A stretch of 64,000 nt of DNA from Collybiopsis luxurians FD-317 M1 (lineage: Eukaryota; Basidiomycota; Agaricomycetes; Agaricales; Omphalotaceae), in NCBI GenBank assembly GCA_000827265.1, contig KN834818.1, forward strand, positions 27,287 through 91,286. The letters are read 5' to 3'. Made by a program: the position numbers and the translations under genes. The notes below the pieces were generated by a model, which did not search any database, was not told where the DNA came from, and was given only the letters and a program-made list of their open reading frames with translations. Below, piece by piece: positions 54,213 to 64,000 of the stretch (position 1 is its first letter; the number at the start of each line of letters is the position of its first letter).

Positions 54213-56362
54213 ATGTCGCGGAAGCGAGCCCATAATAGCTCCGACTGCACAAATTGCAGGCAAGTATTTTCTCTTTCTTATCCCTTTAACTAAGGTTTTA
54301 AGTCAAGCTTCTATAGGCAAAGAGGGATAGTGAGGAGATCCCGAAGCATACTCTGATTTACGATATCTTACTTCCCGTGTTTTTTTTTTTTTCTCAGCCC
54401 TGCGATCGAAAGCGTCCGGTATGCGGGTCATACAGCTGCATGCTGCTGCCCAGTACCTGTAAATACCCAGACCAAGGCGCATCGCTAGATAAGCAACTCT
54501 TGCTTCAAGAAATTGCCGTTCAGGAATCTCGCCTCAGACAATTACGACTACAACAGTATCCAAGCCATCCCCAACGTACACAGCCCCCTTCGCAATCGCA
54601 GGTAAGACACCTTGATTGCAATTGAGTCTATATCTTTTCATTGAGCGTTGGTGCTAGCAGCTCTCAGTGGACCTAAGACGCATATTGTGAGAAGCAATTG
54701 TTATTTTTCCCCATCCCCTTTGTCTCACGAATGGGCTTTATTTTCCTTTTTCACCGTTCAGACTACGTACCTTCCTCTCCCACTCTGCCGAATTTAGCTT
54801 CTTCCTAGACCTGTCTCGATTCTCTATATCTCTCACATCATCCTCGCCATCTCAGCAACCTTTTCCTCCAGTCATCAACGCATGTCAGCTCTTAGGAGCA
54901 CATATCTCTCCCACCAACGAGCTATACGCACTCCGCTTATCCCTTCTCTCCCAGACCATCAATTCTACCTCCCTCCAACTACCCAAACATCCGGTTTACC
55001 TCGCGCAATCTCAGCCCTTCCTACATACCATCCAAGCAGAGATTCTACTTTCCCAGTACCTCTTCACCAACGTGCACCAACTTCGCCAAGCCAAATACCA
55101 CTTAACCAAAGCTACATCAATGGTTCTCGGAGGTGGATTTCACAAGATTCGTTCAGGTGATATACATCTGTTTCGGGATACCGGTAGGGCAGGAGTGAAT
55201 TCATTACCTGCGCCAATAGATGGTGTAGAGGAAGGCGAGAGACTCAATGCGCTCTGGCAGGTGGTTATCATGAACGCGTGTTGGAGTTCCACGGACGACA
55301 GTTTGGAGTCGGACATTTCCTATGACAACCCCGATTCAAGAATCGACGCTCCGTGGCCTGTCGATTCGGGGTCTTACTCTCAGGTATGCTCCAATATTTG
55401 GAGAGCGGGGGTGGGCGGCTTGGTATTCAACCGTTCAGCGGTGAAACCCATTACAGATATCACTTTCCGACAATGTCCAAGGAACATATACTATCCAATA
55501 TTTTTTATCGAATAACCCTGACAACGCTCAATCCTTGCTGGCTTTTCACGCCAAAGCAGCGATATTATTCGAAAAAGCAACTCAACTCCGCAGTCAGTAT
55601 CACTCCGGTAAGGTCGTCCCCATCCCCGGAAAAACACAAAAAAAACAAGAATTGACACTGAACAGTTGATAGATATGACCCTCGAACAACTCACACACCT
55701 TCAACAGACCTTCCACACTCTCGACCATTTGATCGACAAGATCCTCAAATCGATCCCATCATTATCAGACCCGAACACTTCCAGAAGTGACATTCGGAAA
55801 CTACTCGTTGTACATACCTTGTGCCACGCCGTCACCATCCGGCTACATGAGAATTTCAGCCAGAAAAATGCAGGATCTCACACGCAAGTGTTATCAGCGG
55901 CAGGAAGCATAGTTGAGACTTTGAGAAACACGAATTTTCGTGATTTTCTTTTCATAGATCCTTTCATCGGAGTAGGCGGACTCTTTCCATTTATGCCATC
56001 CACTATTTTGAGCACTCTGTACTGATGATCGTCTGAGATTAGTACCTATGGATGTTCGCTGCCAACGTTTATATCAATGAGATTCGCAACGTTGGAAGAA
56101 CCACCTCCGAGACGACAATGTATATCAATCAGCTGATAGATTCAACGCAAATGATTTTCTCAACAATGGAGATATTCGCTTCGAGATCGTCACTCATAGG
56201 TATAATCTTCTTTCTCGCAAAATCTATGCAAAAAGACTGAGAATTTTGCTTTTGCTTTTGTTTTCGTTTTTAAAAAAAATTTTTTTTTTCTCAACACTAG
56301 ACTCCCTGCTCAAGGGAACGAGTCAGACTTTCATGGCAGCCCGTGCATCTACAATAGCGTAG
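54213..56362 (+). CDS. Zn2Cys6 fungal transcription factor
   Basis: Nine exons (54213-54259, 54317-54329, 54398-54601, 54661-54686, 54762-55383, 55457-55607, 55673-55971, 56043-56199, 56301-56362) give 526 residues in one frame. The zinc cluster starts near residue 12: CTNCRQRGIPCDRKRPVC then GSYSC and six residues later C. A 13-bp exon supplies RQRGI, which is required for the normal C-x6-C spacing. Intron 1 begins GCAAGT. Spacing between Cys4 and Cys5 is four residues rather than the usual two. A fungal-specific regulatory domain follows (LRTFLSHSAEFSFFLDLSRF, INACQLLGAHIS, LLAFHAKAAILFEKA). These factors bind CGG-type sites; targets are unknown. It looks intact. Confidence 0.85.
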
Positions 56363-56412
56363 TAACCATACCTATACCTATAAAACATTTAACGATCTAG
56401 ACGTAGCCATTT

Positions 56413-58148
56413 TTAGATACGAGCCGCACGAAAAAGGCGGTCGCGGACATGTTGTATTTCATTTTGCGTTATCAGGGATAGAGCCATATTATATTCGTCG
56501 ACTGAGGTGGGCTTGGCCTGTCGACACATATGGAAAGCCGAGGAAGTCGAATAAACATGGAGAACACCGCTGTATACTTCGAAAGAATGAGCCACTTACG
56601 TTAAAATTCAATCTCAACATAGTGCCACTCCCGCCCTCTTCATCTTTCCAAAATGCAAAAGGCACATCGGTCGCAATAGTGGCTCCGGTCTTGATCGGAG
56701 CAGAACATTTCAATTTCGCTCGAGCCTCTGTGTTCCTAGTAGACGATAACGTTGATTTGGGTTCTTTCATCTTTACGTGCGACTTTCGCGCTTTCATTGT
56801 ATCCATTTGTTTCTGAAGCCCGATCGTCTCAGCTTTGAGCCGGTTCAGCGCCGTTTCGAGAGAAAAGCGAGCATTTTCTACGGCCTCATGGTATCCCCGG
56901 AGAGCCACTGTAGCTTGCGTGTGATCGTTGACGAGTTTCAATGGTAGACCCCCTCTAGCTGGCGCTTCAGACTTGGCCAATTGGATTCGAGCTAATGTCA
57001 AGACTGACTTCTTGAGTCTTTTGATATGTGAAGGATGGTGTGCAGCTGCTATCAGAAGGGGCTGCGCTTCTGGCTCTCGATCGTGGGTCAGAAATTGCTT
57101 GCAGTTATCTTTCTGCATATTCCAGGTGGCGTGGTCAGATTGACGGACTGGTTCAACAGATTCAGGCAAAAATTCTCACTTTAGGCTCGACTTTTTCAAT
57201 TTTCTTCTCGCCACCTGCATCTGATCGAACTCCCGCCAGATAAACGAAAAAATCCAAAGCCCTTCTTCCACCGTCACCGGACCAAACCTCCCGGCAAAGA
57301 ATATCTTCGAGTTTGGAATCTCGAAGTGCAATCAGGCGTCGGGTAGACAGAAAGGCGTATTTCGATTGATACTGGGATGAGTTAGAGCTGACGGATAGTT
57401 GCATCTATTTGGTTTCTTTAGAAGAACGTCCGCAGTCGCGCTGGAATTCAAAGAATCTCGACCTTTACGTTTGCTAGCATTCTTTCGCGTTCCATCAGCT
57501 TTAGTCCAGAATTAACCCATCCTCGTTGAGATGACTGAACCACTAAGAGTCGAGAAGCATAAGAAAGATCAGGCCGAGGATCAACCTTGGAATGGGCTTG
57601 TGCGGTGTGCAAGATATGAGTGGAAAAGGCTACTAAAAGGCGTAAAAACCTATCAACGATTCGCGATCAGTAAATCGGAATTATCGGTCGAGTATGAATG
57701 AATATCACGACTAACTTGTCTCCAGCGCATTCTTCCAATAATGATTTGCGAGCCTGAACGTTTCTCCACCATACCGAGGTGACTTGATTCCCCTTGAGAG
57801 AATTTTGTCTCAAGGTTTCGAGATAACGGGCAAAGGACGTTCGAAAGGCAGTCGTTTCGGACGGTTTGAGGCACGGATAGGTCGGAAAAACCTTGATGAA
57901 GAAATTCATTCAATGAGCGAGAGAATATGATCTTCGCGACATGCTTTTTTGACATTCTTTCCCTCAATTCTTTCAACCAACCAGTACGCCAGATCCTCCA
58001 TCAACTTGATCCTTGCGCGTAAACCGCGCTTGTGAGCATTGAAAATGTCGATATCAAATTGGTCGTCATTGACGCCTGGGAACTGAAGAATTTGAAGGTG
58101 AACTAAGAAGAGTAGAGGAAGGGGGAGAATTGGGACAGCCTCGTCCAT
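56413..58148 (-). CDS. HAUS6/augmin-subunit-like coiled-coil protein
   Basis: Six exons (58148-57945, 57891-57716, 57649-57469, 57404-57180, 57114 region read as 57112-56600, 56517-56413) give 467 residues. The N-terminus (LLFLVHLQILQFPG, IKLMEDLAYWLVERI, VFPTYPCLKPSETTAFRTS, KSLLEECAGDK) resembles the HAUS6 N-terminal domain of the augmin complex, which recruits gamma-tubulin to spindle microtubules. The centre (FSLETALNRLKAETIGLQKQ) is helical and probably coiled coil. The family assignment rests on N-terminal motifs only. The first intron either starts at a GC donor (GCATGT), keeping GKNVKK, or at a weak GTCAAA three codons... two codons earlier plus one; both keep the frame. I see no lesion. 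Confidence 0.55.
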
Positions 58149-58551
58149 GATGGTGAACGGTCAAGAGAAAGTCACGCACAAGTCACACGGATGCACGTGC
58201 AAGTGTCACATCGTGTCTGGCAGAGTCTTACTTTCGCTCGAGATATACACTCAAATACATAAAAGCATACCCATCTGTTGGACTGTTTTCCAAATTAAAT
58301 GGCCAGGTTTGAAGGGTACTGATTAGAATACTGAGATTGTGCTAGAGGAATGATCTGAACCGCAAAGATTCGACAAAACGGCTGACAGACACCAACAAAT
58401 GTTAATTGAAGATACGGTACCTCTATGGCAAATCTGCTCCTCCATGATCTGCATGATCTGTGACCTCAAGGCTCGGGCCCCACATCGAGACAATCTGCTG
58501 GGATATCACAATATACAAATAACATTAGTTGAGTAATGAGGCCATCTCATC
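58149..58551. other. No gene seen
   Basis: Intergenic space between the HAUS6-like start and the stop of the pterin-dehydratase-like gene. Confidence 0.4.
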
Positions 58552-59734
58552 CTATTTCCCAACCGCTTCATCAACCTTCTGCTCTTTACCTAGGCAGTCT
58601 GGTGACCAATGGCCCGTTTTCTGACAGAACGAACAAGGTGTAAAAGGTGGATTCTGCTTCCTATCTGGACACTCCTTCAGCGGGTGGGGCAGTCCACAAC
58701 ACGGGCAGAATCTACGTCGGAATATCGCTGAAATCACATATTCTACCGTCAACGGAGACTTTGGGGGACGGAGGAGAGAGATAATTCCACTTTGGTCGAA
58801 CTGAGTGGACGAGGTGGAAGGGGGGACGTAACGTTCGCGGAATAGCTCGTCTACTAGCATGGCGAACCGGATGTCGCGCATGGTGAGTCCTGGTACGATG
58901 AGGTCTTTGCCAAAGGCTAGAAAGAGAAAGTAGGCTCTGGATCAGTGGGGTTGCCTTTGAAGAAAGTCGCTACGTGAGGCTCTCACATTTTTCTATTGCA
59001 AGTCTGTTTGGCCTCAAGTCCACTACTTCATCTGGAACGTAGGCTTCATGTGTCTGGATCTCTATATGAACCGCGGGCCCGTGTTGGCGCGATATGTCAC
59101 TACTATTTGCGGCCCGTTCAAACTTTCCAACCCACTCCAATCTATTCCAGAGCCCAAGAACGTTTGGATCATGCTACATAAGAGAGTTAGGAGCAAAGAC
59201 AACGAACGTATTATGGTAGATCACTCACTCTTTCCTTCTTAGCAATCGCCTTCACGTCCTCAATAAATCTCGACGCACTTTCCTCTTGGCCAAACATGTA
59301 GTTCGTTCGATACACTAGCCCATTCCCTGGTACTGGGTCCAAGCTTTCGGGCAATCCCTCTTCGGCATCTTTTTTGTATACATTGAACGTCAAAGGGACT
59401 ACATGTTCTCTCGCCGTCGTGTGCGTGAAAAAATTCCAAGGAATTCGCTCGCGAAGAGGAAAAAGATACTGTTCCATTTCATGCGGTGTAAGCCACGGTG
59501 TCGGTCTGGTTTTGGGACGAGGAGGAATCGGAGGAAGAGACGTTATATGGTCAGCAGTTTGAGGGACGCGTTTGGGTGATTTAGTGCTTGCTATGGTAGA
59601 CAATGAGCCAATTCAATGAAGTGCAAAGAATTTGTTGGTGTACCATATCTCCAACACCCAGACGATACGTTCGTTCGTAGTCGTTGGAGAGCGCGCAACG
59701 CTGCCGACGTCGTGGAAGATGCTAACACAATCAT
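58552..59734 (-). CDS. Pterin-4a-carbinolamine-dehydratase-like protein with C-terminal zinc knuckles
   Basis: Four exons (59734-59644, 59590-59229, 59173-58987, 58916-58552) give 334 residues. The N-terminus (ALRALQRLRTN...RYASTK) is basic and looks like a mitochondrial presequence. The middle matches the PCD/DCoH fold: YRTNYMFGQEESASRFIED, the ERHDPN active-site strand, VHIEIQTHEA, and PGLTMRDIRFAMLVDELF. PCD dehydrates 4a-hydroxytetrahydropterin; here the usual HHP has become HDP, so activity is uncertain. After this the C-terminus holds CPCCGLPHPLKEC and a classic CCHC knuckle CSFCQKTGHWSPDC, pointing to RNA or protein binding. The fusion is unusual. Family call is from motif order only. 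Confidence 0.6.
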
Positions 59735-59956
59735 TTTAACACAGCCACGAGATTCTGACTTGCCTATGTAATCTGTCGCGATAAGATAAGATTCACGGCC
59801 TCGACTTGAATAAATAACGTACGCTGCGTCAACCTTGGCGAACCAAAATTTGAACGGGGTTAATTTAATTCGCGCGGTATTAGCAATTACATCTTGCCTA
59901 GCAAATGAATACATCGATTCCATTTTCGAGTAAAATTCGCAAAAGCAAACTGTTTT

Positions 59957-60073
59957 GAAAAAGTTAATCTTTTTCAGCTGAGAAACAAAACAGGCGATGA
60001 GGAGGCGAGGTCCTCATTTACGGCTGAAACATTGCCCAATTTGTTTCTCTCCTCAAAAAGTTAACCTTTTTGA
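59957..60073. repeat. Inverted repeat, about 33-bp arms
   Basis: AAAAAGTTAATCTTTTTC followed by GAGAAACAAA (59957-59989) is found inverted at 60040-60073 (TTTGTTTCTC, AAAAAGTTAACCTTTTTG). The spacer is about 50 bp. This could be a small MITE or a hairpin transcript; nothing else supports a function. Confidence 0.5.
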
Positions 60074-60244
60074 AATGGCAAATCTGATTTTTAAAAAAGG
60101 ATTCATTTCATAAAAAAAAATCTGGGCTACAATAGTCATGTCTCTTGTCTAGGAATTTTTGTGAAAAACAAGATCATCTTCACAGATTTCCACAAGTTTT
60201 TCTTGAATGGTGTTTTTGAGCAGTCGTGGAGTCTAAGGCATTCC

Positions 60245-60400
60245 TTCGTAGTGTTGCCGCAGCTTGGCTAGCTGCAAGTCGACTCACCTAGCCGCGGCTC
60301 AGCTGGCTCGATAGCCCGAATGAGCTGACTTGAAAAAGCTTTAGCTGACTTGAGCTGGGGTCAGGCCGACTTCCAGCTGGCTAGCCGGATGCAAAAAGCC
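60245..60400. repeat. AGCTGACT/CTAGC-rich low-complexity patch
   Basis: The words GGCTAGCTGCAAG, CAGCTGGCTCG, GAGCTGACTTGA, TAGCTGACTTGAGCTGGG and CAGCTGGCTAGCC recur with variable spacing and both orientations. No gene lies between 59735 and 60710. Confidence 0.45.
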
Positions 60401-60710
60401 CTTTGAAATCAATGTAGAATATTTCTACAATGATTGTCCAATACAATGAGGGCGCAAGTGAACAAAAGTACAGGTTGCTAAGCTGGACTGGTCAAACCAG
60501 GTTGACTGTGGTCTATGCAGCGAGCGCATCACTTCAGCAAGCCACTTTGCCACTTTAGCCACCAGCCAGCACCTTTGACCTCAATTGGACTCCTTTTTGT
60601 TCTCTGTAGTATTTAAGATGGGTTTCTTCACATTCATCTCCTCTGTGTCCTTTTTCTCTCTCACATATCTCACATAGAGCTTGATAGCGAGCTTCTTTGT
60701 TTTTCTCATT

Positions 60711-61859
60711 TAGGACACCATTTCTTCCTTCGATGACTACTCCATAGATCGCATTTCAGTTCCAAATAGGGCTGATTCTTTCTGCTTCCGCTACAAGGGG
60801 AAATTCATTGCCAGTGCTCATGTTCCTGAGCAGATTCATGCAAATCTCATTATGCTTGAACAATGCCTTCCTCTTTCAGACAATAGCGACTCTGACAATG
60901 CTTGATTGCTTGCTCGTCGTGCAGCACTTGAACGGTCCACAGAGTCTTTGTATCAGCTCCACAACTACAACCCTCCCGGTTCCTCACACCAGCACCACTC
61001 CTCACCACCTCCTTCTGAAATGTCTAAATCTTCTGGCTCTAGTCCATCCCCCACTCCTGCTGTTCCTGACATGGCGCAAATGATGGCGCAGATGGCTCAG
61101 ATGATTGCTGCTGCTCAGATAATCCAACAGTCTAACCTGCAAGCCATCTCGGTTCCTCCACTGCCTCTGTTTGCTTCTTCAGACACAGTACCTGCTTGTG
61201 AGTCTCTCTATTCCTCCTTTCCCAATGTCAAGGAGAAGCACATCTTGGACATCACTCGGCATGATTTCAGGCCCTATGGCCTTCACAAGCTGGATTTTTG
61301 GGTTCAATCTAAGGCCGATGCATCGGATGGCAGTCTTGAGACTCTTGACAAGAGCCAGGGGTCTGTCAAAGATTATCCCTCTCTTGACTCACTACTCATT
61401 CCACTGTCCACTTATTTCTCTATTCTTATTTCTTATGCTCTTATGGGAGGCAAACCCAAGGTTGGCTGTGCCCTGGCACTGCGCTCTCACTCCTACATTG
61501 CATCTCTGATGGAGATGGCAAAGGAGTTTCAGTGGTCTTATGTCCTGGAGTACCATGTTCAGTACATGAACATTCGCTGTCAAGAAATGAAGCAGGGTAA
61601 TTACCTCGGGTGGGGACCAATTGATGCCCAACTTCACACCTGGGTTACAGCGCATCCCAAGCCTGCTTCCTCTGCTTTCCCATCTTCATCAAAATGGTCT
61701 TCTAGGGGCAATGTTTCTAAGCAAATGTGTCATGACTGGAATGATGGCAAATGCTCAGATCCTTGCCCTGGTGGTCAAATTCATGGTTGTTGTAACTGTC
61801 ACACCAAGGATCACACATGGAAGGACTTAAAGTGTCCTGGCCCAAAGGCTCATTCATAG
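60711..61859 (+). pseudogene. DIRS-like retroelement, Gag-like first ORF (one nonsense codon)
   Basis: One frame runs from 60711 to 61859 apart from a TGA at 60903-60905. It encodes an acidic start (FDDYSIDRISVPN), a Ser/Pro/Gln-rich middle, HDFRPYGLHKLDFW, and a C-terminal Cys/His cluster: CHDWNDGKC, C, HGCCNCHTKDH, C. That cluster pattern is typical of the first ORF of DIRS-type elements. The TGA fits a CGA-to-TGA change. No clear start codon was found near 60711, so this copy is probably dead. Confidence 0.55.
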
Positions 61860-61871
61860 GTTCTTGGCAAG

Positions 61872-63290
61872 GTGAGCCGGCGTCGAGGCCGCCGTTCTTG
61901 CTACAAGTCAGCTCGCCAGAGCCACATGCCTCTTAATGACATTGTTATGGAACTATCTTTTGGTTTATTGCATTCAGACTTATTTCCTCCTCTTTCCCTT
62001 CCTCCTCTTCACCCAAACTCTGATCCTCGCTGCAATCTTCCTGTTTCCTCCTCTCCCAATCCTGTTTCTTCCACTTTGAATCATGACTCTTGGAATTTCT
62101 ACTTAAAGGACTATCCTGACTGTACATTTGTATCCTTGCTTTTACACATCATTTGCTTCAGCACTAATACAGGGTTCTGCTCTTCTCAATATTCTCAGTC
62201 TTCAAAGAATTTGAAGTCAGCTTATGAGCACTCTGGATTTGTAGATGCTGCTATCGCCGAAATGGTGCAAGCTGGTCATCATGCAGGTCTGTTTGACAGT
62301 CCTCCACTCCCTAACTTTTGTTGCTCACCTATTGGGGTTGTTTCCAAGAAGTATAATTCTTTGAAGCTTCGACTTATCAATCATCTGTCTTGGCTGCATG
62401 GTACCTCCATCAACAACAGGATAGCTGATTTGGAAGCAAGCATTTCATATGACATGTTTGAGAAAGCAGTCAGGGATCTTGTAGCTTCTGGGCATGGCTC
62501 ATTGTTAGCCAAGTTGGATTTAAAGGATGCCTTTTGTCACATTCCCCTTTGTGCTGCCGATTGGCATTTATTTGGTATCTCTTGGGGCTGCAAGTTTTAT
62601 TACTCGCTGGTTCTCACCTTTGGTTTGAAGAACACTCCGTATATTTTTAACCTCTTTGCAGAGGCATTGCACTGGATTATCCAGCGTCACATCCTGGCAA
62701 GGTTGCGCCATTATTTGGATGATTTTTTACTCATTTTCTCACCCATGTTTGACACATCTCTTGCTAATGCAGCTGTAGATTGGGTTATGGCCTTGGGTGC
62801 CAAGCTTGGGCTCAATTTCCAGCCATCTAAGACTGTTTGGCCTGCTCAAATTATTGAATTTCTTGGTTTAATCCTTGATTCCATCTGTATGGAGGCAAGG
62901 TTGCTGGAATTCAAACTCAAAATCCTACACTCGCTGCTGGATACATGGGCATCAAAAACCAGGTGTACTTTACATGAGGCACAGCAGCTGTCAGGTTTTC
63001 TTCAGTTCTGCTCTCAGGTCATCCCCCACTCCCACATTTTCCTTTGCTGTCTCTTTGATTTTGAGGCCAAGTTTTCATCTGCATTCTCTTGTCGCCACAT
63101 CCCATCTGGTGTACAATCCGATTTAGCCTGGTGTGCTCACTGGAATGGGGTGCAGATTTTGTCTCCATCCTCTTCAATTTCAGTTTGGACGGATGCTAGC
63201 AGTGTCAAGGGAATTGGTGGAGTGATTGACAATGCCTGGTTTGCTATGCGTGTCCCTCCATCAGGAAAAAGTTCCATATGCCCAGGCTAG
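61872..63290 (+). mobile_element. DIRS-like reverse transcriptase/RNase H ORF
   Basis: The frame (472 residues) contains KLRLINHLSWLHG, the first catalytic block KLDLKDAFCHIPL, LTFGLKNTPYIFN, and the YxDD motif in RHYLDDFLLIF, followed by a connection region and the start of RNase H (VWTDASSVKGIGGVID). RLINHLS plus WHLFGISW and this RNase H order resemble DIRS/tyrosine-recombinase retrotransposons more than gypsy. The frame breaks at about 63285, where a CCTGG-rich patch begins, and the downstream region, where the tyrosine recombinase should lie, is lost in the gap. Confidence 0.65.
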
Positions 63291-63453
63291 CAGTGGCCAG
63301 TCTCAGAGAGTCCAGGTAAGCCTAGGCCACCTAGGCTGCCTGGGCTGCCCAGGTCAGCTGGAGTGGTCAGGAGACACCCCCCAATTCCTGAGGATCCTGA
63401 AGATGCCTGAGATTTCTATAAAGATCTCTGAGAGTGCCTGAGGCTTCCCTGAT
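63285..63453. repeat. CCTGG-rich degenerate repeat, copy 4
   Basis: AGCCTAGGCCACCTAGGCTGC, CTGCCCAGG and CCTGAGGATCCTGAAGATGCC are the same type of word string as at 3420, 6800 and 7565. It begins exactly where the RNase H frame ends and runs into the gap. Confidence 0.45.
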
Positions 63454-63950
63454 NNNNNNNNNNNNNNNNNNNNNNNNNNNNNNNNNNNNNNNNNNNNNNN
63501 NNNNNNNNNNNNNNNNNNNNNNNNNNNNNNNNNNNNNNNNNNNNNNNNNNNNNNNNNNNNNNNNNNNNNNNNNNNNNNNNNNNNNNNNNNNNNNNNNNNN
63601 NNNNNNNNNNNNNNNNNNNNNNNNNNNNNNNNNNNNNNNNNNNNNNNNNNNNNNNNNNNNNNNNNNNNNNNNNNNNNNNNNNNNNNNNNNNNNNNNNNNN
63701 NNNNNNNNNNNNNNNNNNNNNNNNNNNNNNNNNNNNNNNNNNNNNNNNNNNNNNNNNNNNNNNNNNNNNNNNNNNNNNNNNNNNNNNNNNNNNNNNNNNN
63801 NNNNNNNNNNNNNNNNNNNNNNNNNNNNNNNNNNNNNNNNNNNNNNNNNNNNNNNNNNNNNNNNNNNNNNNNNNNNNNNNNNNNNNNNNNNNNNNNNNNN
63901 NNNNNNNNNNNNNNNNNNNNNNNNNNNNNNNNNNNNNNNNNNNNNNNNNN
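63454..63950. other. Assembly gap (N)
   Basis: A run of 497 undetermined bases. Its true length and content are unknown. The last 50 bases after it carry no recognisable feature. Confidence 1.
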
Positions 63951-64000
63951 ACGGTGAGCACATCTATGTGATTTGTTTTAAAAGTGTAAATTCTGTGAAC

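Noticed and set aside
55144..55179. A possible 36-bp intron in the Zn2Cys6 gene
   Set aside because: It is in frame without splicing and shorter than the other introns, so I kept it as coding.

Overview
This is a stretch of a filamentous Basidiomycota genome, most likely Agaricomycetes. The genes are dense with 48-75 bp introns and several micro-exons. The families are typical of that group: a NACHT STAND NTPase, multicopy type-B carboxylesterases, a fungal P450, a thaumatin-like protein, a Zn2Cys6 regulator, Con-6 and a GATA factor. Ty1/copia and DIRS retroelement remnants are also present. I saw no bacterial-style operons, rRNA, convincing tRNA or CRISPR. Splice models were built by hand; each intact model keeps one open frame through every junction.

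Layout. 1-1.3 kb: 3' part of a cysteine-rich hypothetical gene (-). 1.5-10 kb: AT-rich transposon graveyard with LTR pieces, a copia gag remnant, decayed ankyrin genes (one split by a solo LTR with a 5-bp target duplication), MITE-like foldbacks and a degenerate CCTGG-rich repeat. 10-27.6 kb: three direct tandem carboxylesterases (+), with a dehalogenase pseudogene, Con-6 (-), a NACHT NTPase (-) and a Bud20-type zinc-finger gene (-) between them; a broken Bud20 piece also lies in front of esterase 1. 30.3-31.5 kb: GATA-type factor (-). 34.9-37.6 kb: flavin-reductase-like protein (+) and secreted thaumatin-like protein (+). 39.1-41.3 kb: decayed RhoGEF (-). 41.6-44 kb: P450 with 15 exons (-). 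44.5-47.5 kb: fourth carboxylesterase (-). 48.4-49.6 kb: a secreted repeat protein with KR sites (-), the most striking locus. 50.3-52.9 kb: ~0.6 kb tandem repeats. 54.2-59.7 kb: Zn2Cys6 regulator (+), HAUS6/augmin-like gene (-), and a pterin-dehydratase-like protein with zinc knuckles (-). 60.7-63.3 kb: DIRS-like retroelement running into an assembly gap (63454-63950).

Functional picture. Secreted products dominate: four esterases, a thaumatin-like protein and the repeat precursor. The four esterases share a 12-exon plan. Copies 1-3 share a GC-AG intron and a promoter block; copy 4 has a GT-AG intron at that site and one extra intron. The repeat gene looks like a Kex2-processed repeat protein predicted to release several copies of a 20-residue peptide. 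Its repeats are amplified as exon-plus-intron units. GC-AG introns recur in unrelated genes (esterases, thaumatin-like protein, Zn2Cys6 factor).
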